Part shown: one piece after another, positions 15,624-23,117 of the stretch
Position numbering within the stretch: the first letter of the stretch is position 1
How the letters are laid out: each line of letters starts with the position of its first letter
Assembly (NCBI GenBank): GCA_022846095.1
Contig: AP025583.1
Coordinates: forward strand, 310,001 to 374,000
Length of the DNA: 64,000 nucleotides
Source: Oscillospiraceae bacterium
GTDB lineage: Bacteria; Bacillota; Clostridia; Oscillospirales; Oscillospiraceae
Reading direction: 5' to 3'
The notes under the pieces: generated by a model
Seen by the model: only the letters and a program-made list of their open reading frames with translations
The model's database searches: none
What the model was told of the DNA's origin: nothing
Program-made: the position numbers and the translations under genes

Positions 15624-16505
15624 TTAAATACCCAGCTGGGCGCGGACCTTGCCGCCGTCGAAGGCGGGGATGCCCAGCAGCTCACGGGCCTCGGCGGGGG
15701 TGGCGGGGGTGTTGCCGAAGGCCTTGACGGCCTGCACGGCCCGCTCCACCAGCATGTGGTTGGTGGCCATGACCTTCTTGCCGTTTTCGTCCACGCCGTA
15801 GACCACGTTGTCCTCCATGCCCACGCGGATGTGGCCGCCCAGGGCCAGGGCCGCGAAGAGGATGGGCAGGTGCCCCTTGCCGATGCCGAAGGCCGACCAG
15901 GTGGACCCGGCGGGGATGCGGCTGACCAGGTAGAGCAGGTTCTCCACCGTGGCGGGCATGCCGCCCAGCACGCCCAGGCAGAACTGGTAGTGGCAGGGGG
16001 CGGGGAGGTGGCCCTTTTTCACAAAGTACTCGGTGATGCCCAGCATACCGGCGTCGAAAATTTCAATTTCGGGCTTGATGCCCCGCTCCATGTACAGGTC
16101 GCCCAGCTTCTCCAGGAACTGGGGGGAGTTCATAAACACGCCGCCGGGCATCCAGTTGAAGGAGCCCGCGTCGTAGGAGCCCATCTCGATGCCGGAGAGC
16201 TCCCTGTGGTGGGCCATGCGCTCGTCGTCGGTGGCGGGGTGGTCGGGGGAGGCGCCGGAGGAGGTGCAGTTGATAACCACGTCGCAGTCCTCGTGGCTGC
16301 GGATCAGGCGGATGGTCTCGCGGAATTTCTCCTTGTCCATGGCGCCCAGGCCGTCGTCGGCCCGCATGTGCAGGTGGACGACCGCGGCCCCCAGCTTCCA
16401 GGCGTCGTAGGCCTCGTCCGCGATCTGCGCGGGCGTCTCCGGAATGTGGTACCCGGCGGGGGTGACCGCGCCGGTCAGGGCGGCGGTGATAATGGTTTTT
16501 GCCAT
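15624..16505 (-). CDS. BKACE-family beta-keto acid cleavage enzyme (DUF849), candidate triacetate acetoacetate-lyase
   Basis: TIM-barrel zinc enzyme of 293 residues in the BKACE/Kce family, which condenses a beta-keto acid with acetyl-CoA and releases acetoacetate plus a new acyl-CoA. Seen: ITAALTGAVTPAG at the start, zinc ligands His44 and His46 (VVHLHMRADDG), and the C-terminal HIRVGMEDNVVYG with the third ligand Glu. The Glu that follows TGA in 3-keto-5-aminohexanoate cleavage enzyme (as I recall) is Val14 here, arguing for a non-amino substrate. AGGAG precedes the ATG; the longer frame upstream lacks support. Genomic context suggests triacetate or a similar diketo acid. Confidence 0.92.
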   Translation of the reverse strand: MAKTIITAALTGAVTPAGYHIPETPAQIADEAYDAWKLGAAVVHLHMRADDGLGAMDKEKFRETIRLIRSHEDCDVVINCTSSGASPDHPATDDERMAHHRELSGIEMGSYDAGSFNWMPGGVFMNSPQFLEKLGDLYMERGIKPEIEIFDAGMLGITEYFVKKGHLPAPCHYQFCLGVLGGMPATVENLLYLVSRIPAGSTWSAFGIGKGHLPILFAALALGGHIRVGMEDNVVYGVDENGKKVMATNHMLVERAVQAVKAFGNTPATPAEARELLGIPAFDGGKVRAQLGI

Positions 16506-16621
16506 TTGGTTGCTTCGCTCCTTTTCTGTCCGGGAGGGCCCGGTCTGACTTGCGTTTGCACGGCAACGGGTGTCAAGCCGCCGGCGGGGCCGGCGGCTTG
16601 ACCCGGAGGGAATCGGGAAAC

Positions 16622-17647
16622 CTACTTCTCTTCCTTGGCGGGGCGGTAGGGCTCGACGTGCTTGGAGGCGGGATCGTAGGGGTTGACCTCCTCGCCGGAC
16701 TCCACCTTCTTGAACCACTCCAGGGGCAGCTTGCGGAAGCCGTCCCAGCTCTCGCGGGTGGGGGGCTGCTGCATCCAGTCGTGGGTGTAGCGCCAGTCGT
16801 TGGTCAGGCTGATGTACTTCTCGTCCTGCTGGGCGGAGTTCTGGTCGCCCAGGTCGCCGGCGGCGATGCGCAGCAGGGAGCCGTACTGCTCGCTGACGGT
16901 GTGCAGCTTCAGGTCCTCCACCAGCAGCTTCTTCAGGGGGCGCTTGGCCAGGTTGGACATGATGGTGCGGTTCTCGTAGGGCATGGTCTTAAGGACCCGG
17001 GCCAGCTCCCAGGCGCGGTCCATGACGGTGCCCTTGGGCACCACCTCGCTCACCATGCCCCAGTCCAGCATCTGCTGGGCGGTCCACTGGCGGGCGGTCA
17101 TCATGTAGTAGTTGCCGCGCTTGGTGCCGAAGAAGTGCTGGGCCATCAGGCCCATGCCGTCGCCGGGGACCAGGCCGCCGTGGGCGTGGGGGACCTCCAT
17201 CCAGGTGTCGTCGGAGCAGATGGTGATGTCGCTGAGCATGGCGGAATCCCAGTGGAAGCCGGGGCCGGGGATGGCGCCGATGGTGGGCACGTCCAGGTCG
17301 AAGATCATGTTCTTGATGAGGTTGGTGTCGTCAAAGTACTGGTGCTGGAAGCGCTGGGTGGGCAGCTCGGAGTAGGTCTCCCAGCCGTGGGGGTCGGACT
17401 CGGTCATCCAGCTGTCGCCGATGTGGGTGAAGATGATGATCTCGTTCTTGAAGTCCAGGGACAGCACGCGCACCAGCTGGCTGATGGCCCGGTGGGACAT
17501 GCCGCTGTGGCACATGGGGCCGTCCAGGGTCTTCCAGGTCACCTGGAGAATGCCGTCCTCACGGTAGAGGTCTGCGAAATCCTTGAACCACTCCTTGTAC
17601 TCGTCCAGCTCCGGCAGCTTGACATAATCGGCCATAGGCTTACCCAT
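16622..17647 (-). CDS. 6-oxocamphor-hydrolase-like crotonase, candidate cyclic beta-diketone hydrolase
   Basis: 341-residue crotonase-superfamily protein with a long C-terminal extension. From memory of 6-oxocamphor hydrolase, the segments FHWDSAMLSDI, VPHAHGGLVPGDGMGL and TKRGNYYMM align, placing His132, His154 and Asp163 on its catalytic His/His/Asp. That enzyme hydrolyses a C-C bond in a cyclic 1,3-diketone by retro-Claisen chemistry. The oxyanion-hole CoA-type motifs are atypical, so an enoyl-CoA hydratase role is less likely. First gene of the operon with BKACE, cupin and SDR; AGGAGG is nine bases before the ATG. Ring opening of dihydrophloroglucinol or a related dione is the best inference. 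Confidence 0.85.
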   Translation of the reverse strand: MGKPMADYVKLPELDEYKEWFKDFADLYREDGILQVTWKTLDGPMCHSGMSHRAISQLVRVLSLDFKNEIIIFTHIGDSWMTESDPHGWETYSELPTQRFQHQYFDDTNLIKNMIFDLDVPTIGAIPGPGFHWDSAMLSDITICSDDTWMEVPHAHGGLVPGDGMGLMAQHFFGTKRGNYYMMTARQWTAQQMLDWGMVSEVVPKGTVMDRAWELARVLKTMPYENRTIMSNLAKRPLKKLLVEDLKLHTVSEQYGSLLRIAAGDLGDQNSAQQDEKYISLTNDWRYTHDWMQQPPTRESWDGFRKLPLEWFKKVESGEEVNPYDPASKHVEPYRPAKEEK

Positions 17648-17707
17648 AATGTTGTACCTCCTGATAAAAATAAAATAAAAATTTAAACTGTCAGATGTTC
17701 TATTAGG

Positions 17708-17752
17708 ATTGTAAATCCAAACGGCGGATTTGTGAAATATCCATAAACGATA
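17708..17752 (-). promoter_or_regulatory. LysR-type promoter of the crotonase-BKACE-cupin-SDR operon
   Basis: On the minus strand: box TATC-N7-GATA (17752-17738), directly abutting a -35 TTTCAC (17737-17732), an 18-bp spacer and -10 TACAAT (17713-17708). The box fits the LysR pattern ATC-N7-GAT. An extra inverted repeat AAATCC-N7-GGATTT (17713-17731) fills the spacer. A closely similar promoter lies at 58554-58598 beside a LysR gene. Confidence 0.7.
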
Positions 17753-17779
17753 AGAATTCGGGCAGTTATTAGCGGGGGT

Positions 17780-18130
17780 GATAATAAAAAGCGGCGCGAG
17801 CTTGCGGCCCCCGCAATGCCGGGAACGGGGCATGGCAGTACGTGCGGCTTATTACGCACCTGTTAAACCGCAACTACTTATAAGTCTGGGCGGGTCATGT
17901 GCCGCAGGGTCCAGGTGTCCGGGGGACACCTGGATGATTTCGGGCGAGGCCACCTTAAACTAGGCAGCCCTACTTACAGAGGGCAAGGGCCGAACCGAGC
18001 CCTGAGCGCTTTCAGGTTTTGCGGGTTACCTGAACCGCACCGCCGCGGGGCCCCGGGTCCAGGGCCCGCAGGCCCTGGTTGTTTCTTCCCGGGGTTCTTT
18101 GCAAGCAAAGAACCCCGCCGCCGGAGGCCG
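17780..18130. other. Highly structured intergenic region, candidate non-coding RNA
   Basis: About 350 bp between the thiolase stop and the crotonase promoter with no credible ORF but many hairpins: ATGCC/GGCAT (17815-17833), GTGCG/CGCAC (17842-17859), TCCAGGTGTCC/GGACACCTGGA (17910-17934), GCCCT/AGGGC (17967-17984), TTCAGGT/ACCTGAA (18011-18034), CCAGGGCC/GGCCCTGG (18059-18078) and GGGTTCTTTGC/GCAAAGAACCC (18091-18114). On the minus strand it ends with a GC-rich stem and TTTTTATTA near 17785. It lacks SRP, tmRNA and RNase P signatures I know. Whether one RNA or a mosaic of repeats is unresolved. Confidence 0.4.
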
Positions 18131-18158
18131 GGCCTCCCCGCAAAGACGCGCCGGGCGT

Positions 18159-19331
18159 CTATTCCGCCTTGAAGATCCCGGCGGCGCCCATGCCGCCGGC
18201 GATGCACATGGTGACCATGGCGTACTTGCCGCCGGTGCGGCGCAGCTCGGAAATAGCCTTGCAGGAGAGCACCGCGCCGGTGGCCCCCAGGGGGTGTCCC
18301 AGGGCCATGGCGCCGCCGTTGGGGTTGACCTTGGCCGGGTTCAGGCCCAGCTCCTTCACGCAGGGGCTGACCTGGGCGGCAAAGGCCTCGTTGAGCTCGA
18401 TCACGTCCATGTCGTCCGCGGTGAGGCCGGTAAACGCCAGAACCTTGGGCACGGCGTAGATAGGGCCCAGGCCCATGTAGGCCGGGTCCAGCCCGCCCAC
18501 GCAGAAGCCCAGGAAGGACGCCAGGGGCCGTATGCCCAGCGCGGCGGCCTTCTCCCGGCTCATAAGCACCAGGAAGGCCGCGCCGTCGCTGGTCTGGGAG
18601 GAGGTGGCGGCGGTGACCCGGCCGTTTTCCCGGAAGCAGGGCTTCATGGAGGCCAGCTTCTCCGCGCTGGTGTCCCGGCGGATGCCCTGGTCCTTGTCAA
18701 AAACGATCTCGTTGCCCTCGGCGTCCACGCCGGGCAGGGGGATGATCTGCTCGTCGAAGTACCCGGCGTCCTGGGCGGCGGCGGCCTTGCGGTGGCTGTC
18801 CAGAGCCAGCGCGTCCATCTCCTCACGGGTGACGTTGTAGCGCTCGGCCACGTTTTCGGCGGTCTCGCCGTTGGAGATGTACTGCGCCGCGTCGTGCTCC
18901 AGCAGCCACGGGTTCATGTCCCCGCTGCGGTCCAGGGTCATGGGCAGGGCGGTCATGGACTCGATGCCGCCGGCCACAATGCAGTCGGCCTGCCCGGCCT
19001 CGATCTGCCACGCGGCCAGGGCCACGGCCTGGAGGGAGGAGGAGCAGAAGCGGTCCACGGTCAGGCCGCAGGCGGTATAGGGCAGTCCCGCGCGGGCGGC
19101 CACCAGCCGGGCGGGGTTCAGGCCCTGCTTGCCCTCGGGGATGGCGCAGCCCAGGATTACGTCCTCCACCAGGGCGGGGTCGAGCTGGGGAAGCTTCTCC
19201 ATGACGCCCTTGAGCACCAGCCCGCCCATATCGATGGGGTGCAGGCTGCGCAGCGCGCCCTTCTTGCCGGATTTTGCCACGGCGGAGCGGCCGTAGGCCA
19301 CCACCACGGTGTTGGAAAGGGGTTTCGCCAT
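18159..19331 (-). CDS. Thiolase family acetyl-CoA acyltransferase
   Basis: 390-residue thiolase that cleaves or forms 3-ketoacyl-CoA. Catalytic Cys96 lies in RFCSSSLQ, His in NEAFAAQV and GHPLGATG, and the second Cys in CIAGGMG near the C-terminus, so it is complete. It is last of the five-gene operon dehydrogenase, MFS, CoA-transferase A, CoA-transferase B, thiolase. Here the probable job is to split acetoacetyl-CoA (or a related 3-ketoacyl-CoA) made by the CoA-transferase. The butyrate operon at 32 kb has no thiolase of its own, so this gene could also serve there, though its promoter differs. Confidence 0.95.
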   Translation of the reverse strand: MAKPLSNTVVVAYGRSAVAKSGKKGALRSLHPIDMGGLVLKGVMEKLPQLDPALVEDVILGCAIPEGKQGLNPARLVAARAGLPYTACGLTVDRFCSSSLQAVALAAWQIEAGQADCIVAGGIESMTALPMTLDRSGDMNPWLLEHDAAQYISNGETAENVAERYNVTREEMDALALDSHRKAAAAQDAGYFDEQIIPLPGVDAEGNEIVFDKDQGIRRDTSAEKLASMKPCFRENGRVTAATSSQTSDGAAFLVLMSREKAAALGIRPLASFLGFCVGGLDPAYMGLGPIYAVPKVLAFTGLTADDMDVIELNEAFAAQVSPCVKELGLNPAKVNPNGGAMALGHPLGATGAVLSCKAISELRRTGGKYAMVTMCIAGGMGAAGIFKAE

Positions 19332-19356
19332 TTTAAATACCTCACTTCCTTAAGTG

Positions 19357-19398
19357 CCTCCCCTACGAGGGGAGGTGGCGCGAAGCGCCGGAGGGGTC
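19357..19398. repeat. REP-like palindromic repeat between thiolase and CoA-transferase B genes
   Basis: Two adjacent dyads: CCTCCCC-TACGA-GGGGAGG (19357-19375) and GGCGC-GAA-GCGCC inside 19377-19391, followed by GGAGGGGTC. This double-hairpin type is common between genes in Clostridiales. It may stabilise or attenuate the operon message. Confidence 0.65.
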
Positions 19399-19404
19399 AT
19401 ACCC

Positions 19405-20049
19405 TCACTCTTCCATTTCTTTCAGCGCGGGGTCTACGATGAGCTTGGGCTCCACCTTGGACTGGATCTCCTCCGGGGTGTGGCCCTTCCGCACCTCCCG
19501 CAGCACCAGGCCCTCGGCCGTCACGTCCACGACGCACAGGTCGGTGACGATGTGGTTGACGCAGGAAACGCCGGTCAGGGGCAGGGTGCACGTGTTGACA
19601 ATCTTGGGGGAGCCGTCCTTGGCGGTGAGATCCATGGCCACGATGACGGTCCTGGCGCCGTTGCACAGGTCCATGGCGCCCCCCATGCCGAAGGCCCGGC
19701 CGGGGGTGGCCCAGTTGGCCAGATCCCCCTTGGCGGACACCTGGAGGCCGCCGAGCACGGTGGCGGCCATGCGCCCGGAGCGGATGACGCCGAAGGACAT
19801 GGCCGTGTCGAAGGCCGAGCCGCCGGGCACGGGCACGAAGGCCACGCCCCCCGCGTTGTAGAAGCGCTCGTTCTTCACCAGGCCCTCGGCGGTGCCGCCC
19901 ACGCCGATGAAGCCGTTCTCGCTCTGGAAGAGCACGCCGGGCACGGCGTAGTCCCCGCACAGGCTGGGAATGCCGATGCCCACGTTGACCACGTCGCCGG
20001 ACTTGAAGTAGGCCGCGGCGCGGCGGGCGATAAAATGTCTGTTATCCAT
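19405..20049 (-). CDS. CoA-transferase subunit B (3-oxoacid type)
   Basis: 214-residue beta subunit of a family I CoA-transferase. The catalytic Glu44 sits in the SENG motif (FQSENGFIGVG), and NVGIGIP near residue 22 is the conserved opening. It forms an active site with subunit A encoded 10 bp upstream. In this operon it most plausibly moves CoA onto acetoacetate released by the BKACE enzyme, giving acetoacetyl-CoA for thiolysis, but sequence alone does not fix the acid. Confidence 0.93.
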   Translation of the reverse strand: MDNRHFIARRAAAYFKSGDVVNVGIGIPSLCGDYAVPGVLFQSENGFIGVGGTAEGLVKNERFYNAGGVAFVPVPGGSAFDTAMSFGVIRSGRMAATVLGGLQVSAKGDLANWATPGRAFGMGGAMDLCNGARTVIVAMDLTAKDGSPKIVNTCTLPLTGVSCVNHIVTDLCVVDVTAEGLVLREVRKGHTPEEIQSKVEPKLIVDPALKEMEE

Positions 20050-20059
20050 GCTTCTCCTC

Positions 20060-20707
20060 CTATGCCAGGATCATGTCTACAAATATGCCGGGTACCTTGA
20101 CCTCGTCGGGGGTGATCTCGCCCAAATCGCACAGGTGGTCGCACTCCACGATGGACAGGTCCCCGCAGGTGGCGATCACAGGATGGGACGCGCCGCCGGT
20201 GCCCCGGAAGGCCAGATTGCCGATGAGGTCGGCGCGCCGGGCGCGGGTGATGCAGATGTCGGCGCGCAGGGCGCTCTCCAGCAGGTAGTCCTGCCCCGCC
20301 ACGTTCACCACCTGCCGCCGCTCCTGCACCACGGTGCCCAGGCCGGTCTTGGTGAGCACGCCGCCCAGCCCCAGCCCGCCGCAGCGGATGCGCTCGATAA
20401 AGCTGCCCATGGGGTTGAGCTCAATGTCGATTTCCCCGGAGAGCATCTTGGCGCTGGTCTCGGGGTTGGTGCCGATGTGGGTGGTGATCATGCGGTCCAC
20501 CACCCCGGCGTGGACCAGGCGGCCCACCCCCTTATCCGGGTCGCCGGAGTCGATGGAGTAAATGGTCAGGTGTTTGGCGCCGCTCTCCAGGATGCACTCG
20601 ATGAGCCGGTAGGGCATGTTCTGGCCCGCCTGCCCGCCGACGGCGATGGTCTGCCCGTCCTTGAAGCGGGAAATGATCTGCTCTGTCGTTGTAACTTTGC
20701 TTTCCAT
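20060..20707 (-). CDS. CoA-transferase subunit A (3-oxoacid type)
   Basis: 215-residue alpha subunit. The glycine-rich FKDGQTIAVGGQAGQNMPYRL near residue 15 corresponds to the CoA-binding turn, and NPMGSFIERIRCGGLGLGG to the central motif, though both diverge from classic acetoacetate CoA-transferases. It is paired with subunit B downstream and follows the MFS transporter by 12 bp, with a good ribosome site. The divergence leaves room for another beta-keto acid as substrate. Confidence 0.9.
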   Translation of the reverse strand: MESKVTTTEQIISRFKDGQTIAVGGQAGQNMPYRLIECILESGAKHLTIYSIDSGDPDKGVGRLVHAGVVDRMITTHIGTNPETSAKMLSGEIDIELNPMGSFIERIRCGGLGLGGVLTKTGLGTVVQERRQVVNVAGQDYLLESALRADICITRARRADLIGNLAFRGTGGASHPVIATCGDLSIVECDHLCDLGEITPDEVKVPGIFVDMILA

Positions 20708-20719
20708 AGGCTTCTCCTT

Positions 20720-21952
20720 TTACACTTGAGGTTTGAGGAAGCGGGAGCACACCAGGCCCACGGCGGCCAGCACGGCGGCGGTAATAAAGGCCCCGGCGTA
20801 GCTGCCGCCGGCGGCGTGGAACCGCACCGCCAGCACGGGGCCGACGAGGCTGGCCAGGCCGAATACCACGTACATGACCCCGTAATTCTCCGTGATGTAG
20901 CGGGGTCCGAACATCCTGGCGGTCAGGGGGGTGAGGACCGAGGCGAAGCCGCCGTAGCAGGAGGCGGCCAGCCCCATGGCCACGAGCACCGGGAGGGGGC
21001 CGGAGACCACGGCCAGAGCGGCCATGGAGGCGATGCAGATCAGAAACACAATGGCGACGGTGCCGGGTATGCCCAGCTTATCGGACACGCTGCCCCATAC
21101 GAAGCGCCCGGCCATGTTGCAGGCGGCAAAGACGCTGACAAAAATCGCGGCCCGCTCCGGGGTGAAGCCCAGGGTCTGCTGGAGGATGGGGGAGGCCTGG
21201 CTGATGACGATGACCCCGGCCACCAGGGCGCAGGTAAAGACCAGCACCATCAGGTAGAAGGCGGGGGTTTTGACCATCTGGCCCCGGCGCAGGCCGGTTT
21301 CGGCTCCGCCCGTCCCGCCCTCTCCGGGCAGCAGGCTGGTGCGGAAGTCCTCAGGGGGCTCCCGCAGCAGCAGGGAGCCCAGCAGGATCACGGCCAGGAA
21401 GGCGAGGCCCAGAATGCGGAAGGCCATGGACAGGGAGAAGGCGCCGGTGAGGCCCACCGCGGCGGGGGCCCACAGGATGGCGCCCGAGCCGTAGGCGGCG
21501 GTGCCCAGGCCGGAGGCCATGCCGGCCTTCTCGGGGAACAGGCGCACCACATAGGCCATCATGCTGGGGTAGATGAAGCCGCAGCCCAGGCCGGAGAGCA
21601 CGCCGTAGAAGAAGTAGAGCTGCCACACCGCGCCCATGAACCCGGCGCAGAAGAGCCCGCCGCCGAAGAGCACGGCGCCCACCACGATGCAGGTGCGGGT
21701 GCCCATGCGGCGGATAACCGCGCCGAAGAGCAGGGGGGCCATGGTGGAGCACACCACGGTGATGGTGTAGGCCAGGGAGACCTGGGCGTCGGGCCAGCCG
21801 TGGGTCGCCGCGATGGGGGTCTGGAGCACGCTCCAGGCGTAGCCAAACCCGGCGCAGACGCAGATCACGAGGCTGGCGATCATGCAGACCCAGCGGGTCT
21901 TGGTGAAGGCGGCCGGGGAGGCGGCCGGAGCGGTCGTTACCAGAGTAGCCAA
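20720..21952 (-). CDS. MFS transporter, OFA (oxalate/formate antiporter) type
   Basis: 410-residue major facilitator with about twelve membrane helices and OFA-like features: N-terminal CVCAGFGYAWSVLQTPI, GLGCGFIYPSMMAYVVRLFPEK, and a central loop. Such carriers exchange carboxylates or import small organic acids and aromatics. Position inside the catabolic operon, between dehydrogenase and CoA-transferase genes, suggests uptake of the pathway substrate. A second OFA-type carrier is at 59688. Substrate unproven. Confidence 0.9.
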   Translation of the reverse strand: MATLVTTAPAASPAAFTKTRWVCMIASLVICVCAGFGYAWSVLQTPIAATHGWPDAQVSLAYTITVVCSTMAPLLFGAVIRRMGTRTCIVVGAVLFGGGLFCAGFMGAVWQLYFFYGVLSGLGCGFIYPSMMAYVVRLFPEKAGMASGLGTAAYGSGAILWAPAAVGLTGAFSLSMAFRILGLAFLAVILLGSLLLREPPEDFRTSLLPGEGGTGGAETGLRRGQMVKTPAFYLMVLVFTCALVAGVIVISQASPILQQTLGFTPERAAIFVSVFAACNMAGRFVWGSVSDKLGIPGTVAIVFLICIASMAALAVVSGPLPVLVAMGLAASCYGGFASVLTPLTARMFGPRYITENYGVMYVVFGLASLVGPVLAVRFHAAGGSYAGAFITAAVLAAVGLVCSRFLKPQV

Positions 21953-21966
21953 ACGATCACCTCTTC

Positions 21967-22929
21967 TTACAGCTTTTTGTGGAGCTTGAGCAGCTCAATG
22001 AGCATCTTGTCCCGGTAGGCGGCGCACTCGGCGTTGGTGTGGCCCACGTGGTCGGGGAAATGGGCCATCTCGGCGTCCACGCCGGGCTGGGCCACCTCGC
22101 TCCAGTTGTCGGGCTGGTGGGTCCAGGAGGCCATGTCCTCCAGCCAGCGGTCGCCGGAATTGCCCAGCATCTGCACCATGCCGGTCAGGCCGCCGGGGTT
22201 GCCCAGTTGCATGATCATGTTGTGGCCGAAGATGGCCCAGCGCAGGCCGGGGCCGTAGACCAGGGCCTTATCCGCGTCCTCCACGGAGCAGACCCCCCGC
22301 ATGACCAGATCCTGCACCTCGCGGTACAGGGCCAGCTGCAGGCGGTTGGCGATGAAGCCGGGGCACTCCCGGCGCAGGAGCACGGCCTCCTTGCCGATGG
22401 ACTGGTAGAAGTCGTACACAAGCTGGAGCACGCCGGGGTCGGTCTGGGCGCCGGAGGTGATCTCCACCAGGGGGATCAGGTGGGGGGGATTGTAGGGGTG
22501 TGCGCCCACGCAGCGCTCGGGGTGGGCGGCCTTGGCGGCGATGTCGGTGATGAGCAGGCCGGAGGTGCTGCTGGCGTACAGGGCGTCGGGGGCGGCGTAC
22601 CGCTCGGCGTTTGCTAGGATGCTCTGCTTGATCTCCAGGCGCTCCGGGCCGCTCTCCTGGATGAACTGGGCCCCCTTCACGGCCTCCTCTATGGAGGTGG
22701 TGAAGCGGATGCGCCCGGCGATCTCCTCCCGGCGCCCGGCGGAGATGGCGTCGTAGGCCGCCAGGGAGTCCAGGCTCTTGTGCATCTGGGCGCGGCTCTT
22801 CTCCAGGGGCTCGTCGCCCACGTCGTAGAGCACCACGTCCAGCCCCTTCATGGCGAATTGGATGGCCCAGCTGGAGCCGATGACCCCGCCGCCCACACAG
22901 GCGACGGTCTTAATCTCATTGAAATTCAT
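21967..22929 (-). CDS. 3-hydroxyacyl-CoA dehydrogenase-family enzyme, candidate 3-hydroxy-5-oxohexanoate dehydrogenase
   Basis: 320-residue NAD-dependent dehydrogenase. Rossmann motif GGGVIG (13-18), SSTSG and HPYNPPHLIPLVEI in the middle, and CPGFIANRLQ starting the C-terminal helical domain. The NPP and PLVEI forms and the long C-terminus resemble carnitine or gulonate 3-dehydrogenases, which use free hydroxy acids, rather than Hbd. It is first gene of the operon behind a sigma-54 promoter; AGGAGG is eleven bases before the ATG (the longer frame to 23034 is unsupported). Oxidation of a 3-hydroxy acid that BKACE then cleaves is a coherent inference; carnitine-type substrates are an alternative. 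Confidence 0.88.
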   Translation of the reverse strand: MNFNEIKTVACVGGGVIGSSWAIQFAMKGLDVVLYDVGDEPLEKSRAQMHKSLDSLAAYDAISAGRREEIAGRIRFTTSIEEAVKGAQFIQESGPERLEIKQSILANAERYAAPDALYASSTSGLLITDIAAKAAHPERCVGAHPYNPPHLIPLVEITSGAQTDPGVLQLVYDFYQSIGKEAVLLRRECPGFIANRLQLALYREVQDLVMRGVCSVEDADKALVYGPGLRWAIFGHNMIMQLGNPGGLTGMVQMLGNSGDRWLEDMASWTHQPDNWSEVAQPGVDAEMAHFPDHVGHTNAECAAYRDKMLIELLKLHKKL

Positions 22930-22970
22930 ACTGCTAAGATCCTCCTTTGATTTCTTTCTGCCATTTATAA

Positions 22971-22987
22971 AGCAAAAGCCGTGCCAA
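22971..22987 (-). promoter_or_regulatory. Sigma-54 (-24/-12) promoter of the dehydrogenase-MFS-CoA-transferase-thiolase operon
   Basis: On the minus strand TTGGCACGGCTTTTGCT matches the sigma-54 consensus (YTGGCACGrNNNTTGCW) at every fixed position. The -12 GC is about 43 bp before the ATG. It lies within the only gap upstream of this operon. A sigma-54 activator with PAS sensor is encoded at 62152. Confidence 0.85.
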
Positions 22988-23039
22988 AAATCAGAAAAGG
23001 CGTAAAACGGCTGGCGGGCAGGGGGTTTGGACAAAAAAC

Positions 23040-23083
23040 AGCCCCGGCAGATTAATGCAGTTACGCATTAATCTGCCGGGGCT
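23040..23083 (-). terminator. Terminator after the serine hydrolase gene
   Basis: 19-bp perfect stem AGCCCCGGCAGATTAATGC and complement with AGTTAC loop, followed on the minus strand by GTTTTTTG. It also sits 50-110 bp upstream of the sigma-54 promoter, where activator sites would be expected; ATTAATGC/GCATTAAT could double as one. Three TATAATG repeats follow at 23084-23107. Confidence 0.88.
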
Positions 23084-23117
23084 ATAATGTTATAATGACT
23101 TATAATGCAAAAATAGG

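Noticed and set aside
17780-18130. SRP RNA, 6S RNA, tmRNA, RNase P RNA or group II intron domain V
   Set aside because: A few short strings look similar, for example GTGCCGCAGGGT and CCGCACGTAC, but the core motifs (GGAAGGAAGCAGCC, tmRNA T-arm, RNase P CR regions, domain V pairing with AGC triad) are absent.
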